A stretch of 64,000 nt of DNA from Atopsyche davidsoni (Eukaryota > Arthropoda > Insecta > Trichoptera > Hydrobiosidae), in contig JAILWY010000029.1 of NCBI GenBank assembly GCA_022113835.1, forward strand, positions 754,001-818,000, read 5' to 3'. A model generated the notes under the pieces. It saw only the letters and a list, made by a program, of their open reading frames with translations, ran no database searches and was not told the DNA's origin. Both the position numbers and the translations under genes were made by a program. This document shows positions 35,196-45,139 of the stretch, in pieces (within the stretch, counting starts at the first letter, position 1; each line of letters begins with the position of its first letter).

Positions 35196-35497
35196 CAGCG
35201 TTTCTCAATCAAATTGTGTATGGTAAACTTTTTTACAAAATTTTAGTTATGTTAGTTTTTGTTTTATCCAAAAACATATTGTTGGGATAAATAATTAGCT
35301 TGTTTGAGGGGCTATAATTACATAATTTACTGTCACAGCAAAAATCCTGATTTTTTTTAATGCTTGTACCGTTTATCCTAAAACGAATCGTGAATCATAA
35401 TTCCATTGATTTTTTTTACGAAGTAAACTTTTAAACAATTGTTATACAAATAAAATGTATGCAAGAGGTCCTGCGGACCACGGCTTGGGAAGCGCCG
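35196..35497. mobile_element. Decayed hAT-like MITE, about 302 bp (tentative)
   Basis: The left end CAGCGTTTCTCAATC and the reverse complement of the right end CGGCGCTTCCCAAGCCG align as degenerate hAT-type inverted repeats. Flanks TCCCAGTG and CTCTAATG agree at only four positions, so the target duplication is doubtful. The interior is AT-rich and non-coding. Confidence 0.4.
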
Positions 35498-36565
35498 CTC
35501 TAATGGGCAAGTAATGACGCAGTTACCCGACACCTCCGCTCACACCCGACTCTTACGGTAAAGCCAAACATCTCGCTCCATACAATTAAAGCCATACGCA
35601 CCGCTCTAACAAAGAGAAAATTCCAAATGCCTAAACTAGAGATGTGGCCCACTGACAACACGCCATTTATAATTGTGGTTAGTCTCATGGCCAGAATCGG
35701 CAGACGGGGTGGTCATCTGCAGGAGTCGGAGTGCTACCGAGCCCAACACTAGATGTATTGCGCATGTCTCCGGGTGAGATACATACGCCCTGAATATACT
35801 TTAAATTGTGCTTGTATTTTTTTGTGTAAGCATAAATGGTGTGAACTGTTGTATGTCCAAATAAATAATAAATACAAAAAAACCTTTGAATTACAAAAAG
35901 AGGGACATTACCTCGAGTGTTTGTGAGCGTTAACTCCCAAAAACTCAACGCCGCCTCGGAGGATCTTTGTGTACGGTGTAGTAATCGCCTGTTTTTTGTT
36001 ACGAAGGTGTTGCAAATTACCCGGCCATTGTGCGGCCTCCCACGCGCGCCAGGGGCGGACGATCGACAAATCGATCCACTCTGAAGACCAAGAGAGGTGC
36101 TTCAATTGTCGAAAAAATTCAAAACTCGGTAATGAAAAATCGATCAAATAATAATCAACGTACTGTTATGTTTAAAAGTCGAAAGTAGGGTTGAATATTT
36201 CATCCAATTACTTTTGAAAGCAAAAATAGTCACTGCACACCTTCATGCATAAGACACTCAAATTACACTGCCAGGCATATACAATCAGTTGCGGCGCCGG
36301 CGAGACGCCCGGGCGCCGCGTACGTGGGGCGGTAAATTGAAAATTTAGCTGAATTTGTATGGAGGGCGGAGTTAGCCGGACGGAGGACCTTCCCCCCGAG
36401 CGGGCAGACGCCGGCGCATAATCAAATTATCCGAGCACATCTAATGGAGTGGATGGAAGCACGGGCCGGCCTCTGAGAGTGTTGCCTTCGTCGGCCGTTG
36501 CACTCGCTCCCTGATCACAGTGCACCTGAATTTGAGTCCTCTCCCTGCAAAGGCATTCTCAAACA
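35498..36565. other. Gene-free stretch
   Basis: Mixed composition, with a GC-rich island at 36,290-36,490. Minus-strand frames at 35500-36147 have no recognisable domain. Confidence 0.4.
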
Positions 36566-36567
36566 TA

Positions 36568-37284
36568 CGAGGGCGGTCCGATGAGTGGCGATTTATTTCT
36601 CAAAATAGTCTCCTTTTAGTTCGATACACTTGACCCGGCGATGCTCCAACTTCTTTAACCCATTTGAAAAATACGTTTTCTCGAGGTCTGCAAAGTGGGC
36701 CTCCGTGGCGGCGATGACCTCCTCATTCGACTTAAATTTCTGCCCGGCGAGTGACTTTTTCAAGTTTGGAAACAAAAAAAAATCGCACGGGGTCAAATCT
36801 GGAAAATGCGGTGGATGGGGAGCAGTTCGTAGTGCAATTCGACCAATTTGGCCGTGGCGACGGCGGAGGTGTGAGCCGGTGTGTTGTCATGGTGGAAGAG
36901 CACTTTTTTCTTCGCCCAATGAGGCCGTTTTTTCTGCAATTCGGCGTCGAATCGGCCCAATACTTCGGCATAGTAGAGCCCTGTGACCGTTTTGCCCTTC
37001 TCCAGGTAGTCAATGTAGATCACACCTTGTGAATCCCAGAAAACGGTGGCCATCACCTTTCCGGCCGATAGGACAGTCTTCGCCTTCTTCGGAGCTGGTT
37101 CGCCGGGTGAAGTCCACTGTTTCGACTGTTCCTTCGTCTCTGGTGTGTGCCAGTGGACCGCGTTTCCACACGCGGTCAAAACAAAACTACGAGTCCGATT
37201 CGGCTGAAATTTTGACAGTAGCCGTCTACGAGAATGTACTACACGATACTGCAGTGAGACTAAGTACTTATCGGACCGCCCTCG
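36568..37284 (-). mobile_element. Internally deleted mariner transposon, 717 bp
   Basis: Terminal inverted repeats CGAGGGCGGTCCGATGAGT (left) and CGAGGGCGGTCCGATAAGT (reverse complement of the right end) are flanked by TA dinucleotides at 36566-36567 and 37285-37286. Full-length mariners are about 1.3 kb. This copy keeps both ends and the C-terminal part of the transposase gene but has lost about 0.6 kb covering the N-terminal half. It could be mobilised only in trans. Confidence 0.93.
36593..37165 (-). pseudogene. mariner transposase, 5'-truncated and frameshifted
   Basis: On the minus strand the frame shows PETKEQSKQW, then HHDNTPAHTS (second catalytic Asp). After a one-base frameshift at about 36,816-36,820 comes FPDLTPCDFFLFP (third Asp), and the gene ends DYFEK at 36593. 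The second and third acidic residues are 34 residues apart once the shift is allowed for, the D34D spacing of mariner. The helix-turn-helix domain and the first catalytic Asp are missing, so the gene cannot encode an active enzyme. Confidence 0.92.
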
Positions 37285-37286
37285 TA

Positions 37287-39787
37287 CATCGCGTGGTTTG
37301 TTACGCTCATTTTTGCTAGGAAAACCGGATGCGGAATCTTAAAATGCCCCGGCCGGAATTTTTCCGTCGATCCGCGAAGATATTTCCAACAATCTCCGGC
37401 GTTTGATTAATTTTCAAAGCGTCGGAAGTTTCAGCGGATCGCCACTTCCAGGGGCCCTCACGTCCCGCGACCCCCGCGGCTCGCCTCCGTGAATTATCTA
37501 TCGAAACACCGCCAACTTCATCCACCAATCATCCGGCGCAAAAAACGGATGCCCGCTGCGCCCCTACATGGCAAAAAGTATGACTGTTAAAAACTTCTGC
37601 CGGCCCGAGTGTCTGCCGAGCGGAGACTGTGCGCCGTCTTCTATTTTCTTCTATTTGTGTAAATGTATTGTACAATTTGACTGGACCTACCGACCTGCAG
37701 CCACTATCGCAAACTCTGCAATCAGCTGCACAATGCTATATTTAATCAAAATATTTCCAAAATAGGATATCTTATTCTCTGTGTGCATTCTGTGCAAAAC
37801 TCTCATTTGTATCACAAAACTCTCAGCTCTGAGTGGAGGCATCCCAAGACATTATTTTCTATACAACCAAATTAAAATATATTATATATCCTGCGCGCTT
37901 TGTAGTCAGGGGTAGTTCGGGGGTAGGTGAAACTTTTTACGCCAGTTGTATATTTCACTGGCGAGGGACCCGGGGAGGGGGATAGTCATTTTTCGCCGCC
38001 GCCCCTTTGATGGAAGGAATTTATAACTCGCGGACACCCGCTCCTGGAATTGGGAAAGTTTTGCTCTCATGACGGGTGGCAACGCCACGTACGGTGACTC
38101 TTTTGTTCGGTTAATATTTGACGCTATATTCTCTAACGGATAGAAGCCTCCCCCCCTCTCTTTAACTATTTACAATTCCTGAAGTATTTATAGATTTTGG
38201 GGGCTATTTTCAGACCCTGACGACGCGTCCGGTAAAAGCTTCTAAAATTGGAAAATTTAAGAAAACACACTGGTGCTTATTTTCGTCAATCGTACTCCTA
38301 CGATTAAAACGAAAATGTAAATAATTATGAGTCAATATAATTAATTATAAACAAAATTATATTTTAGTGGAAAGAATCGTTTATGTGAAATATTTTAAAT
38401 ACAAAATAAGCGTCTAAACAAAAAAATGTGAAATATTGTTATTTTAAATATATTTTGTAACAATTTTTTGTGTGTGGCTTTGTAAATTATTTAAATGTTG
38501 AAAAATAAATTTTGAATTAATTAGAAGACATGACTGGATAGCTGTATTTTTTTTTAACACGCGGTTAAATTTTATAAAAATACATGACAACGTCAGCTAT
38601 GCAATAATGCAAAATGTTCGTAAAAAAATATGATGGTGTAGTTTTTTTTTTTATTGCATGAAATGTTTTTTTTTTTGCAGTTGTTTTTTTATAATCATGT
38701 CACAAAGAGATATTTAAAATCTCATGCCGTCCTTGCAAACGAAGTTGCAACGTGGCTACTACATAGTATAACGTTTGCTTTGTTTTCAGCAGTTGATTCA
38801 TTGATTCGGAATGAAAGTCCCCGGCTTTTATCTGGCGACGCTTGCTTATCTCGCCGGGTATTTACGGGGCGGCACAACGCGGTACGTCGCGCTGCCCTAT
38901 CTAGCGCCAGTAAAGTATGCGCCACGTACGTGGTTTTTCTTGTCCAGCGTCGCAGATTTGTAACTAGACGTTTCACTCTCAAAGTTAATTAAAATAAAAA
39001 TAAAAAAAACCATTATTGTTGTTTTTTTTAACTGAAAGATGTGCGTGGGTGCCGCGTCCGGTAGAAGCGAATTTTCTGTGTTGTAAAATATAAATAAACT
39101 AAATCGCAAAAATCGGGATGCAGTTTCAGTTCCCACGGCTTCCGCCACCTGCGAAGAGCCGCATCCTCCACGATGGCCCCGCCAGCAACAACTCTCTATT
39201 TTTTCTTTCAGTAGCACTTAAAAAAACACAACATGGCGCTCACTCATAAATATGGCTAATTTGACGCGTCCCAGCTGGAGAATATGATACATTTTAAAGT
39301 AATCGGGTGCAGCAAGTCAGTAGCGCGCTTAAAATATATTGACAGCATTTCCAATATTTACATATTAAAATCTTCGCTAGAATGATAGTTCTCGTACGTT
39401 GATACCAAACATTTTTTTTTCTTCATTGTATGAAACATCATACCGGGAATTATTAGATATTGCTTGCTCAGATTTGAACTCAGTGCGCGTTACTGGTGTA
39501 AATGGAGTTCGTGGTGTCGTCTTCGTTTCCATCTGCTTCCTGTGGACGTTTAAGGGAACACCCCCTTTTGGATTTATAGTAGAAGAGCTATTTAACATCT
39601 CACATCACCCTCGGTGGTCGTTGGATGTTTTCTCTCTAATTGCTAACATCCACCGTAACAAGATACGTCCTCCAATATTTCAACTCCTTTTTATTTACTA
39701 CTGACTTTTTACAGCTGGCCGTGAATATTGAAATATATATTGTAGAAAGTTTTCATTGTTTTATGCAGTTTTTTTTTTATTATTTTA
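37287..39787. other. Gene-free stretch
   Basis: GC-rich at 37,330-37,610 and 37,960-38,060, AT-rich elsewhere. The acceptor-like T-tract ending TTGCAG near 38,680 is not followed by a convincing exon. Confidence 0.4.
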
Positions 39788-40397
39788 TCTATATATATAA
39801 AACACAAAAGATGTTTGTTTATCCGTTATAGGCTTTGAAACCATACAACCGATGAGCCCCACACCGGTTTCATTTGAAAGCCAAAAATACTGAAAGTATT
39901 TTAGACTAATAAAAGTATAAAAATTGATTATCAAATTTGGTTTATTTAATTAAGTAAATCTCATACAAAAGTTGACATTTCATAAAAGGAACTGACATTT
40001 TCGCGTATTGCATATACGCGATAATGTCTTGAAGCTGGCAGCTTGCACGGCTGCCAATAGAAAAACACTGATATTGATGTTTGTAAATATTAGTATGAAG
40101 TTGCCGTTACAGGCTGCCACAAAAAAAAAAAAAAAAACACCGAAATCTGTAAAGTGGACATCGTTCCTCGCAAAATTTTTTGAAAAAAGAACATTATGAA
40201 GATCGCGCATAAAACAAAATCACTATCTGTCATTCACAACAGAGAGTTTTATCATAGTGAGTTTGTCTGTTTTTATATGGGGAAAAAAACATTAAACAAA
40301 AATACTCGTATTACAAGTCTCATCTATGGATTATTATGCATATCGCATTATGATAAGAGCCTAACAATCCAATCACATTTTAAAATGCCGTGAAGTA

Positions 40398-40793
40398 TTT
40401 CATCAGTTTTGTGTTGACATGTACGCCAAAATTGAAAGTGAGCGGCTTCTGTACATACGTTTTAACCAAAAGAAATTGTGTATCAAAGATTATATTCATT
40501 CGCGCGATGCAATTGCAATATTTCATATGCATGAGTATTCTCAGGATGCTTAACTGGTAAGGATGGATATCCGAAATACAGCTGCGAAAGCCAGAAGATG
40601 GAGGATTTACCACCACCATTCAAGTAAGAAACGTTGATATTGACATTGATATTGACAAGTACATATGCAAATATGTTAACAGTAATGAAGCTGCCTGCTG
40701 AATTCTTGGTTTCAGTATTCACGAATGATATCCAACTGTTCAATCCAATCTTGCTGTTCATTTAGAAAACGATCAACGTGTTTATTTTACTGA
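40398..40793 (+). pseudogene. Helitron Rep-region remnant (Helitron-like N-terminal domain)
   Basis: In broken frames the sequence reads FHQFCVDMYAKIESERLLYI, then YIHSRDAI fused to HMHEYSQDA, then GKDGYPKY. Next come VRNVDIDIDIDKYICKYVN, SNEAA, LGFSIHE and VHLENDQRVYFTE. These follow the order of conserved blocks in Helitron Rep/Pif1 proteins. The rolling-circle HUH block expected between HMHEY and GKDGYP is deleted, and there are at least two in-frame stops plus frameshifts. It is not functional. Confidence 0.9.
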
Positions 40794-41010
40794 AAAAAAA
40801 ATGTCGAAGAACGAGGAGTACAGCTACAATAGTTTTGCGAAAACATTGCTGTATAATGAAGTTCCAAAATAGAGTCAACCATCCAATAGAGATTTTTAAT
40901 GCCACCACACATCATAACTTTAAAAGTTGGTTCACCATAGATGCTCATTCACAACTTGAATCCACTTAAATTGTGCACCGGAACAAAACTTGCCGTTAAA
41001 AAACTATCGC
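40794..41010 (+). pseudogene. Helitron helicase-region remnants
   Basis: After the Rep fragment, SFAKTLLYNEVPK matches the block that starts the helicase half of Helitron proteins. After a large deletion, LNPLKLCTGTKLAVKKL matches the block near the helicase C terminus. Everything between, including Walker motifs, is missing. Confidence 0.85.
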
Positions 41011-41170
41011 CACGTAGTAAAAATCTTTTTTTACACAAAAAAAACTCAATATATTGTTTATCCGCTAGCATTAAGATAAAAAAGTTAATAAAAAACAAAA
41101 TTTCCTTTTTTCGAACAAATAAAATAAATGTATTTTTTTTAGCGTAGTAGAACACGCCGGGTATCCGCTA

Positions 41171-41750
41171 TATATAATAAAAATGGGTACCAATTAGATA
41201 TTTGACATTGAAAAATAGTGACATTGATTTGACATATTTCTCTCTTAGTACATATTTAATTTCTGTAAATGGAGTTTCCTACATTCAAATTGTATATGCA
41301 ATAATTAATCATATGCATAAAAAGACACACGGGAGCAGACGCCTGCAGTAATAAACAATGGCTTTTCTCGAGCCCCACACTTCTGCGCTTGGCGGGCGAC
41401 TCGCGCGTTCATTGTGCGAGAGAATGCCGCCACGCATTCGCCGCGTTCCCCTACGAGACAATCCGAGTCTCCGTATTTATGGGCGTCATGTGTTCCTGAT
41501 GTACGCGAATGCATCATTGCACGGCAATGCCTCGTAACAAAGCCTCTCAACAAAGCGGGGCACTGTGCCCTCGACCGATCGACCCCGGAAGGAAGAACGG
41601 CTTTGGGTCGAGAGTATACCCGGGCAATGAACGATGCTAAGCACAGATCAGTTCTTACATCATAATATCTCCAGAGGAAAATTACAATGGACACATGGAA
41701 TGAAAGGTACACAAGCTCTCCGCTTCGTTAATTTTGTTACGGACGCCGCT
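41171..41750. other. Gene-free stretch
   Basis: AT-rich to 41,330, then GC-rich to 41,640. A 135-codon minus frame (41305-41712) and an overlapping + frame have no recognised domain. Confidence 0.4.
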
Positions 41751-41772
41751 GTATACAGGTATACCTGTATAC
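41751..41772. repeat. Perfect 22-bp palindrome
   Basis: GTATACAGGTA followed by its exact reverse complement. It sits at the 5' side of the LINE fragment. Confidence 0.9.
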
Positions 41773-41789
41773 CTAGCTCCTAACGGGTC

Positions 41790-41990
41790 ATGGAGCGATG
41801 AAAAGTTATCTCCGCAGGTTCCGCTTGACACATGCCCTTGTGATGATATTACTCCACAAACAGTGATCCACCTTGTGAGTTCATGCCCCATATTTAGCCT
41901 TCAGAGACACCAACTGGGGAGCCAATGTCGACAGGATGACCTGAAGTCAGTGGCGAGACACCCACAGATGATGAAATCAACTGGACGGCT
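41790..41990 (+). pseudogene. Non-LTR retrotransposon tail (C-terminal Cys/His motif)
   Basis: One + frame reads LDTCPCDDITPQTVIHLVSS followed by CPIF..LQRHQLG, a C-x-C-x9-H-x4-C arrangement. The CPC..xPQTxxHLxxxCP form is characteristic of the C-terminal region downstream of the reverse transcriptase in several LINE clades (Jockey, CR1 and Rex-like). The following ~40 residues keep a similar pattern (DLKSVARHPQMMKSTG). The reverse transcriptase domain itself is absent, so this is a 5'-truncated copy, as LINEs usually leave. Confidence 0.65.
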
Positions 41991-44087
41991 TCTTGAAGCG
42001 TGTCATCAGAACCATAAAGAGGATAAACCAGGGGGTGTAGTTAGGAAAATTTCCCCAAATTGTGATGGCAAACTTTGTACATAACAAGCAAGGTACCAAA
42101 AAAAAAATACATTATAATACATATGCACTTTGATATATATTTTTGTACAAGCATTGATCATAGAATAATTTATGACTCATCTTCGTGTTCAGGAATAAAG
42201 GATACTCGATACACACGATTTTTTTAAATTTATCGATTTACCCAGTGCTGCTTCAAACTGCCCATACAAATCAGCGGTGTTGATATTAAATAAAAATAAA
42301 ATAATTTAAATTTGTATCGCTAATTGCCCTGCGGTCGTCCCATCGCGTCTTTGCCCTGAGTGCAATGACGTGTCGCAAGTCACCGGGTAAGACTCGGCGA
42401 GAATATCTCCAACCCGAGCAGAAACGTCAATCTATTCGGGGTTTCGTTTATTTTTCATTTCCGCAGTGTTGCCGGCGGCCGCTCTGGCGGGACTCGGTTT
42501 CCCGATAATTGCAAGGCGCTGGAATATGTATGGGTGACTCTGTGCCGAAACTGTCAATCCGACTGGCAGCGTCGCATACAAAAAAAACATTGTTTACCTA
42601 TTTTGAATGCATTTTATCCTGTTTATCCAGTAGCAATTAAGTCGATATTTATTTTTACCTTCAATATGCATGATATATAAAATATCACTTTTTTTTGTTT
42701 TTTGTTTTTGATAATTTGTATTTTGATTTAACCATTTTTGCGTTTTAATCTAAAGCATCGCTGTACAGTTATTCTCGTTAAAAAAAACTTCAATTACAAA
42801 CCTCCATCTCGCGAAACAACCGTATAATAATTGGATAGGTTAATAATAATACTTCGTGAAGATAATAATAGCATAGGGCATTAAAAATTAATTCATATCT
42901 GCGCTGCGCGGAGCTCGAGAGCGCTAAGGCTGCGGTTACTATTGACGCGGCTGACGTCCCCCTCCGGTCTCGCATATAGGGCAGTCTTGTCTGGCTGTGC
43001 TATCGATAATGCAGACTTTATAGACAAATAAAAAATATCTTTTCCGTTATTTTTTAAAAAAAAGCATTTCTTAAATGCTTAAATTTTATTAGAAAATATT
43101 TCAAAGCGCATACGCATCATGTATCATATAATCAGGTTATGTGCATGTTTTACAATCTACCTTATTAATGTATAAAAACATATCGGACTAAATTTCAATA
43201 TGCGTTGTATTAAAGTTTTGGTGTTCGTTGTTGGAAACCTGTTCACTGTGGTGAAAAATGTCTGTTTCGAACTGCACCAGGCGTGCGTGTAACCGGTCGT
43301 TAACTCAAATTCACACTCGCCGCCACTACGTCACGGGAAAGTATTAAAAAAAAAAAAAACCCAGCCGAGGGAGATAGCCGGCATGTTGTCTCCCTCGAAC
43401 CGAAGAACGCCTTTGCGTCGCCCGTTTTACAGCAAAAGCAACACCATGAGCCCCGGCCCAAACAATGTCATTGTATTTGTTTGTAATTCAATATTTTTTT
43501 CCCTGTAACAAATTACATTATTTCGTTGAAATTCGCTCGAGGCGATTTTTCACAAATTATAATACAATATTTGTAAAAGGCACGCGCTTGCCTTCTGGAA
43601 GTCTCAAGTTCGAATCTTTGATATACATCACATAAAATGCTTATTCGATGAAGGTTTCTAAAATGTATGCATGCGTATTGCTTTTAAATATTATATATTT
43701 TTTAACCTCTATATTTTGCATTGCAAGTGCAATTTAAAATTACTCTCTGGACATGTGTAGCATAGAAATTAAAGTGGCTATTTTCACTCGGGCGCTTTTG
43801 GCAGAACTTGCGCCCTCCTGGGCGCTAATCGGCGATTAACTTTTTAATTTCCCCCGCCCCGCCGATGCAGCGCCTCTGCCTCCCTCCCACCCCTGGTGCC
43901 CCCCATGCCCCCCCCATGCCCCCCATGCCCCCCCATGCCACCCCCCCCGCCCCCCTCGCGAATGGCCCGAGAGCACCGGAACAACCAGCGAAGCAGTAAT
44001 TAGCAGCGTCTCGCGCGCGTCGGGCTTTTTGTTAATTGCCGCCGACATCAGACTGTATCCTTGCGTGTATTGCGTGTGAGATCTGAA
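41991..44087. other. Gene-free stretch
   Basis: AT-rich, with GC-rich islands at 42,320-42,510 and 43,790-44,010. A weak tRNA-like B box (AAGTTCGAATCTTTG) lies near 43,608. Confidence 0.4.
43898..43956 (+). repeat. C-rich repeat (CCCCCCATG)n
   Basis: About five irregular copies of CCCCCCATGC, ending in a polyC tract. It is low-complexity sequence within a GC-rich island. Confidence 0.85.
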
Positions 44088-44212
44088 GCGGCATACACGT
44101 GCTGCGACACAACTGACAGCTGAGCGGTTATTCGCCAGTAGCGTCCTCTTATTTTGAGACTTTTTTTATGACTAGTTACACAGTTCAGCTGTCGTATCAT
44201 GTGTAGGCAGCT
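44088..44212. mobile_element. MITE of the CACAACTGACA family, about 125 bp
   Basis: The left end (GGCATACACGTGCTGCGACA, then CAACTGACAGCTGA) and the reverse complement of the right end (AGCTGCCTACACATGATACG, then ACAGCTGA) are inverted repeats of about 28 bp with several mismatches. Related copies are at 47337-47489 and 57385-57537, and interior fragments are at 2450-2570 and 44583-44690. The superfamily is unassigned because no target duplication is evident. Confidence 0.55.
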
Positions 44213-44582
44213 AAAGCCAAGTAAATAAAAAAAATTGCAAAAATGGTAAGGACTTTTTTAGAACGTACAAGTAAACAATTTCCGAGCGGGTTTCGCTACT
44301 CCACGATACAGTTGCTTGTTCATTGCGTGCATGTTTTACTGCATCACTGGACGTCCCTTGTCCGAAGGGTAGGTACAGTAATTATATTAGGTTTTCGACA
44401 TCATCAAATTACACGTAATCCCCGTCTCGTCACCACCCCCGTAATCCCCGCCCCGCCGGCTACCAGTCGATACACAACCCCACTCCACCCGTCAGCACCC
44501 AGCCCGGGTGTACTTTTCAGACTATTTTGTGCTAGAACTATCAAAAATGTTACAAGTACTGTATCAAAAAGTAGTTAATAGC

Positions 44583-44690
44583 AACATGCAACCGATTTGC
44601 AATTAGCCAATAGCGACTCGGTCTCGAAATCGCCAAAGAGGACGCTATTTGATGAGATACCATTCGGTCGCAGCGGGCGTAGAGGGTTTC
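44583..44690. repeat. Fragment of the CACAACTGACA-type family
   Basis: ACCGATTTGCAATTAGCCAA, then TAGCGACTCGG, then AAAGAGGACGCTATTTG match the interior of the family; ends are degraded. Confidence 0.4.
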
Positions 44691-44746
44691 AGTTACCGTC
44701 CTGTATGCAGATCGCTATACTCCAGCGCGTCCGAATCTGGTTTAAA

Positions 44747-45038
44747 TTAACAATCACAAACGAACTTGCGTAACTTTTGTGTGCGTTGACAAAGTCGGCC
44801 GAGCCGCCGGGTGTCGGGTGGCCCCGCGGGTGCTGCTTCTCCGGTGACGGTCGCGAGTAATGGATCCTCGCTGCGGTCTGCGGTCTGCCCGGCGGCTTCG
44901 TCTGTAAGCCAACACCCTTGCATCATCAGCTCGCGGCCCCCTCGGTCGATATCCAGGAGCTCTTGAGCGATGAGCTGACTGCTGAAGATCCGCATCTCGT
45001 ACCTCTGTTCTATCTCTCCGACGATCTTTTGCCATAAC
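44747..45038 (-). CDS. Unrecognised minus-strand ORF, possible 3' exon
   Basis: On the minus strand an acceptor-like GATTTTAG precedes 45038. From there a frame stays open for about 96 codons to a stop at 44747. It reads LWQKIVGEIEQRYEMRIFSS, then QLIAQELLDIDRGG, and ends with a basic tail (RTQKLRKFVCDC). The first half has a balanced, coding-like composition with a possible amphipathic helix. The upstream frame stays open to a Met at 45139. I do not recognise the family. Against it: the segment is GC-rich, a second long frame overlaps on the same strand, and the inferred host intron is on the other strand. A nested gene, a transposon gag-like fragment and chance are all possible. Confidence 0.22.
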
Positions 45039-45139
45039 CTAAAATCATATCTGAACACGTACTCAGTACTGTGACTAAAAATGCAGCATAACACCCAAGA
45101 ATATTGCATTTCCCATATCAATATTTCTGCCATCTGCAA

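Larger units (their letters stand above)
39788..41170 (+). mobile_element. Decayed Helitron, about 1.38 kb
   Basis: Begins TCTATATATATAAAACACAA after an A (39787), which is the usual 5' terminus of insect Helitrons. It ends near ACGCCGGGTATCCGCTA before a T (41171), consistent with the short 3' hairpin and CTRR end and with insertion between A and T. The interior keeps pieces of the Rep and helicase gene in the same orientation (see next entries). Large internal deletions reduce it from the several kb of autonomous elements. Confidence 0.85.

Noticed and set aside
36630..37319. Overlapping + strand open frames in the mariner
   Set aside because: Antisense shadows of the transposase relic on the minus strand.
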